DNA of 64,000 bases from DATJBF01 sp035515475 (GTDB lineage: Bacteria; Verrucomicrobiota; Verrucomicrobiia; Palsa-1439). Below, piece after piece: positions 61,327 through 64,000 of this stretch. The translations under genes were made by a program, and so were the position numbers. The notes under the pieces were generated by a model. The model was not told the origin of the DNA and made no database searches. It was given only the letters and a program-made list of their open reading frames with translations. The stretch covers positions 1-64,000 of the forward strand of contig DATJBF010000046.1 in the NCBI GenBank assembly GCA_035515475.1. The letters run 5' to 3'. Position 1 is the stretch's first letter, and every line of letters begins with the position of its first letter.

Positions 61327-62096
61327 CGTGTCGTTACCTCCTGATTGGCGAAGGTTGCCGGAGAAACCATGGCCGCCGGTGGTTTTCGACCAACCGCCAC
61401 AAGCAATCCGTGCAGGATCGACAGCGGCGGAGGAGGATTGCCCGGCACTTCCACGTCCACAGGCAAGACATCCTTTGCGCCCCCGCAGCAAACGAAGCTC
61501 GGTCCGAACACACCGCCTGACAACGCGCACGCGCCGACAGCGACCACGCGCTTCGGCGTCGGCATCGCGTCGTACGTCTTCTGCAACGGCAACCGCATGT
61601 GATCGGTGACCGGCCCGACGACGAGCAGGATGTCCGCCAATCGCGGGGTCGGCGTGAGGAAAAACCCAAGGCGGTGCATGTTGTAGTACGGGTTGTTGAG
61701 TTGCTTCACCTCATGGAGGCACGCACCGCAGTCGCCAGCGTCCACGACGATGATATTAATCGAACGGGCGAATGCGCGACCGAATTGACGCTCCGCAGCG
61801 GTTGGTCCGGCAACCAGCGCCGCCCATTCGTAGCCCGGCTGCCAGTCAAGCGGAGCGGCCACCCCCCGTGCGCATCGAAAACAGTGGACGCAGCGACGAT
61901 AATCCACCTCGACCGAGCGGTCGCTCGAGCGGATCGCGTCGGTCGGACAACGGTCAGCCAGCAACGAAGCCGCCGCTGTCAGATACGCTCCGCCCACCGG
62001 CAGACCCGGCGAGACGCCGGGGGCGGTTTCCTCTGCCGCGGGATAGCGCGTCGTCTTGATCCCGGTCCGAATTCCTTTGCGAACCCATTGGCTCAT
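61323..62096 (-). CDS. NuoB/HyfI-like small subunit of an Ehr-type complex
   Basis: 257 aa. The N-terminus has a ferredoxin-like half, CPTDAIRSSDRSVEVDYRRCVHCFRCARG. The remainder is a 20-kDa-type small subunit: VDAGDCGACLHEV, LLVVGPVTDHM, VAVGACALSGGVFG and DVEVPGNPPPPLSIL. The last motif normally contains the fourth cluster cysteine (PGCPP); here it is Asn, while an extra CC occurs just before. So the proximal iron-sulfur cluster is altered or has non-standard ligands. Coupled to the HyfB-like gene by GTGA. Confidence 0.85.
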   Translation of the reverse strand: MSQWVRKGIRTGIKTTRYPAAEETAPGVSPGLPVGGAYLTAAASLLADRCPTDAIRSSDRSVEVDYRRCVHCFRCARGVAAPLDWQPGYEWAALVAGPTAAERQFGRAFARSINIIVVDAGDCGACLHEVKQLNNPYYNMHRLGFFLTPTPRLADILLVVGPVTDHMRLPLQKTYDAMPTPKRVVAVGACALSGGVFGPSFVCCGGAKDVLPVDVEVPGNPPPPLSILHGLLVAVGRKPPAAMVSPATFANQEVTTR

Positions 62097-62117
62097 GTTG
62101 TGTCCCTCATCTCGTCG

Positions 62118-63701
62118 TCAGCGATCGTTCTCGGCCACCGAAAGATCGAACGTGGCCAGGATGATCGGGAAATCCTGAAACGCGAAATTCTCAGTCGCGA
62201 AATGTAAGCCGTGCCAGTTGGCAAACGACGGCGGCATGATCCGGTAACGGGCGACCGTTCCGTCCTCATTGACGCGCACCCAGTGAAAGGCCGCGCCGCG
62301 CGGAGCTTCTACCAGGCCGAAAGCTGCGCCGGATTTAATGCTGCACGGTGTATGTACCGGCCCAGCGGTTAAAGCGCCTGCCGCTTGCTCCATGATCAGC
62401 ACAGACTGCCCCGCTTCAGCGAAGAGAATGCGCAGCCGCGCGTAACCGTCGCCTTCGCGTTCCGCAGGAACGTCGAACTCGAAGTCGTCATAACCTGAAT
62501 ACGATTGCGCCTTCCGCAGGTCACGGACAACTCCCGAGGCCCGGGCGACCGGCCCGACCAGACCATGGCTGAGGGCTTCCTTCCCGGAGACAGACCCGAC
62601 CTCTTCCAACCGGTCGAGAAAACTGCTGGAAAACCGCAGCATCGTCTCAATCTCCTGCAGCCGTTTCAGAACATCCTGTGCCGTTGCGAGCGCCTTTCGA
62701 CAAGCTCCATCGTCGAAATCACGGGTCAGCCCGCCCGGCGCGAGCAGGCCGAACAGATAGCGGTGGCCGGTCAAAGCGCCGCACAGCCGCAGCAGCTCTT
62801 CCTGAAGAAGCGCGGTCTGGCTGGCGGCCACAGAGAGTGCAGTCGACTCGCAAATTCCTTCAATCGCTGCGACGTGATGGCGGAAGCGTTCCAGCTCGGC
62901 AATAAAGATACGCAATGTCCTCGCCCGCTGGGGCGCCTCAGCGCCGCAAATCCATTCAACGGTCTGACAAAACGCAAATCCATGGGCGAAGGCTGAAGTA
63001 GCGCAAAAACGTTCGGCCAGTAGCAGCGCATCTTCCACCGGGCGACCCTCGGCGATCTTCTCGACGCCGCGATACTTATAGAAGAGGCGCGGGATGAAGT
63101 GAATGATGTCTTCGCCCATGGTCTCCAACTGGAAGTGAACGGACTCGGCAAGCCCTGAGAAAACCGGACCAATCGGCATCACGAACGCGCCGGGCGCCTC
63201 GACGATTTTGCACGGGGGCCACCAGTTGAGGTAGGACTCGCCTTGTCTGACAATCCTCCGCCCATCGAAACGACGTCGCATCGGCTCTAAGTCCTCCTGC
63301 CAAATGTCATCGTGCAGGACAAAATCACCCAGGCGCGGATGCCCCTCGAACACCAGTCCGAAATGGTCTTCCACTTCACGCTCATGCCAGTCTGCTGCGT
63401 GCACATGCTCGCTGATGCTCGGGATTGTGCGCTCTGCCAGCGGGCGGCGCACCAGAACCTGAACCTGACCGTCATCCCTGTCGCCGTAGAATACATAGCG
63501 GAGCTCCCACTCGCGTTGACCCTCTTCCACGACCAGGCCACCAAAGCTGTAATTCAATTCTCCAAAGAGCCAACTGGACAACTCGACGAGCGCGTCTGGT
63601 GCACATTCCACTTCGCACAGCGGCTGTTTCGGGTCGAGGCGGGACTGCGCTCTTCCGTTCCAACGTTGAGCGATTTGTTGTGATAAGTCTGCTGGTTTCA
63701 T
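62118..63701 (-). CDS. HyfG-like fused 30/49-kDa large subunit, lacking [NiFe] ligands
   Basis: About 527 aa combining a NuoC-like N-terminal domain (ADWHEREVEDHFGLVFEGHPRLGDF) and a NuoD/hydrogenase-large-subunit domain. At the N-terminal ligand site, where [NiFe] enzymes have RxCGxC, it reads RFCATSAFAHGFAF: the first Cys remains, the second is Ser. At the C-terminus, DPCxxC is replaced by DLSVAENDR. With neither pair complete, no NiFe site can form. This fits the energy-converting hydrogenase-related (Ehr) class. Start at ATG 63701 (MKPADLSQQIAQRW). Confidence 0.87.
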   Translation of the reverse strand: MKPADLSQQIAQRWNGRAQSRLDPKQPLCEVECAPDALVELSSWLFGELNYSFGGLVVEEGQREWELRYVFYGDRDDGQVQVLVRRPLAERTIPSISEHVHAADWHEREVEDHFGLVFEGHPRLGDFVLHDDIWQEDLEPMRRRFDGRRIVRQGESYLNWWPPCKIVEAPGAFVMPIGPVFSGLAESVHFQLETMGEDIIHFIPRLFYKYRGVEKIAEGRPVEDALLLAERFCATSAFAHGFAFCQTVEWICGAEAPQRARTLRIFIAELERFRHHVAAIEGICESTALSVAASQTALLQEELLRLCGALTGHRYLFGLLAPGGLTRDFDDGACRKALATAQDVLKRLQEIETMLRFSSSFLDRLEEVGSVSGKEALSHGLVGPVARASGVVRDLRKAQSYSGYDDFEFDVPAEREGDGYARLRILFAEAGQSVLIMEQAAGALTAGPVHTPCSIKSGAAFGLVEAPRGAAFHWVRVNEDGTVARYRIMPPSFANWHGLHFATENFAFQDFPIILATFDLSVAENDR

Positions 63702-63711
63702 TATTATGACC

Positions 63712-64000
63712 TCACTTTGCCAGGGCTGCTGCGGCCAGCCCCAAAAGTTGGTGCAAAGGCTCCGGCAGGTATACGCCGAATACGACGATCGGAACGGCTG
63801 CAAGGACCAATGCCAACACACAACTAAACGGCAAATGCGCCCGCGGCGGAGAGGGATTTCCATCGGGACGGCCAAATACGATGCCGTTGATGTGGACGAG
63901 GATGCTGAAGAATGCTATTGCGATGAACAGCGCGAGCAACGCCGTCACCAGGTAGCGGCCCTGGGTCAACCCCGCCCTCAGGATCGAAAATTCACTGAGG
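63712..64000 (-). CDS. HyfF-like membrane subunit, C-terminal part (continues beyond window)
   Basis: Partial gene cut by the window edge. Open from 64000: LSEFSILRAGLTQGRYLVTALLALFIAIAFFSILVHINGIVFG, then ending VPIVVFGVYLPEPLHQLLGLAAAALA. Membrane-helical and typical of the C-terminus of HyfF/NuoN-type antiporter-like subunits. It stops 10 bp before the HyfG-like start, so the Ehr operon extends to the right, and any riboswitch or promoter heading it lies outside the window. Confidence 0.75.
   Translation of the reverse strand, partial: LSEFSILRAGLTQGRYLVTALLALFIAIAFFSILVHINGIVFGRPDGNPSPPRAHLPFSCVLALVLAAVPIVVFGVYLPEPLHQLLGLAAAALAK

Noticed and set aside
59182..64000. Calling the right-hand operon hydrogenase-4 or formate hydrogenlyase
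   Set aside because: The large subunit lacks the Ni-binding Cys pairs and the small subunit lacks one cluster ligand, so a working [NiFe] enzyme is not supported.

Overview
The window is high-GC bacterial DNA and most likely belongs to the Verrucomicrobiota or a related PVC lineage. The evidence is a B12-dependent ribonucleotide reductase, a glutaminyl-tRNA synthetase carrying a palindromic repeat in its coding sequence, and short palindromic or low-complexity intergenic repeats. No rRNA, tRNA or CRISPR array was seen. The taxonomic call is an inference.

Layout. 0.1-8.8 kb holds housekeeping genes: glnS, nrdJ with a candidate NrdR box, der and rsmB. 8.8-10.9 kb is an ECF sigma / anti-sigma operon with two small secreted Spy-like or DUF3106-like proteins. 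11.2-19.2 kb is a MarR-headed, MdtABC-like RND efflux operon, followed by a secreted GH28 enzyme (to 20.9 kb). 21-23.2 kb is an AT-richer patch with a large proteasome-like (Ntn-hydrolase-like) protein coupled to a 64-aa partner. 23.3-28.9 kb has an exonuclease, a DapB-like dehydrogenase with a decayed duplicate nearby, a glycogen-binding-module protein, an MFS transporter, a methyltransferase, a chromate-transporter remnant, a putative outer-membrane protein and DoxX. 29-38 kb is a heavy-metal RND efflux operon (CusA/CzcA, adaptor, TolC, PAP2). Its adaptor gene is split by a 2,724-bp IS1-like element with 19-bp terminal inverted repeats, an 8-bp target duplication and four cargo genes. 38-44 kb holds a phosphoesterase, an ArnT-like glycosyltransferase, an OmpR/histidine-kinase pair and a PepSY-like protein; three similar 11-bp-periodic direct repeats may be the response-regulator sites.

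The most striking part is 44-64 kb. Four separate fluoride-riboswitch-like RNAs (crcB motif) lie within 13 kb: 46.3 kb minus, 47.3 kb plus, 53.2 kb minus and 59.1 kb minus. Each heads its own tightly overlapping operon: (1) zinc ribbon, metallophosphoesterase, glycogen-binding module, ATPase; (2) dynamin-like GTPase plus HEAT-repeat protein; (3) two MutS-like ATPases; (4) an unknown protein, a tandem DUF6062-like protein, a zinc ribbon, a dynamin-like GTPase fused to a DUF6062-like Cys-rich domain, a zinc-ribbon/HEAT protein and, last, enolase, the classic fluoride-inhibited glycolytic enzyme. Two copies end in intrinsic terminators. The other two appear to sequester translation start regions. 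No known fluoride exporter (CrcB/Fluc or CLC-F) is present in the window, so the cluster looks like a fluoride-response island built on target replacement and macromolecule or membrane maintenance rather than export.

Directly upstream of operon 4 on the same strand is a hydrogenase-4/formate-hydrogenlyase-like membrane complex that runs off the end of the window. Its large subunit has lost nearly all [NiFe]-ligand cysteines and its small subunit lacks one proximal-cluster cysteine, so it is better called an energy-converting hydrogenase-related (Ehr) complex. Starts were chosen by eye from overlap, ribosome-binding sites and family N-termini; no alignment, folding or database search was run.
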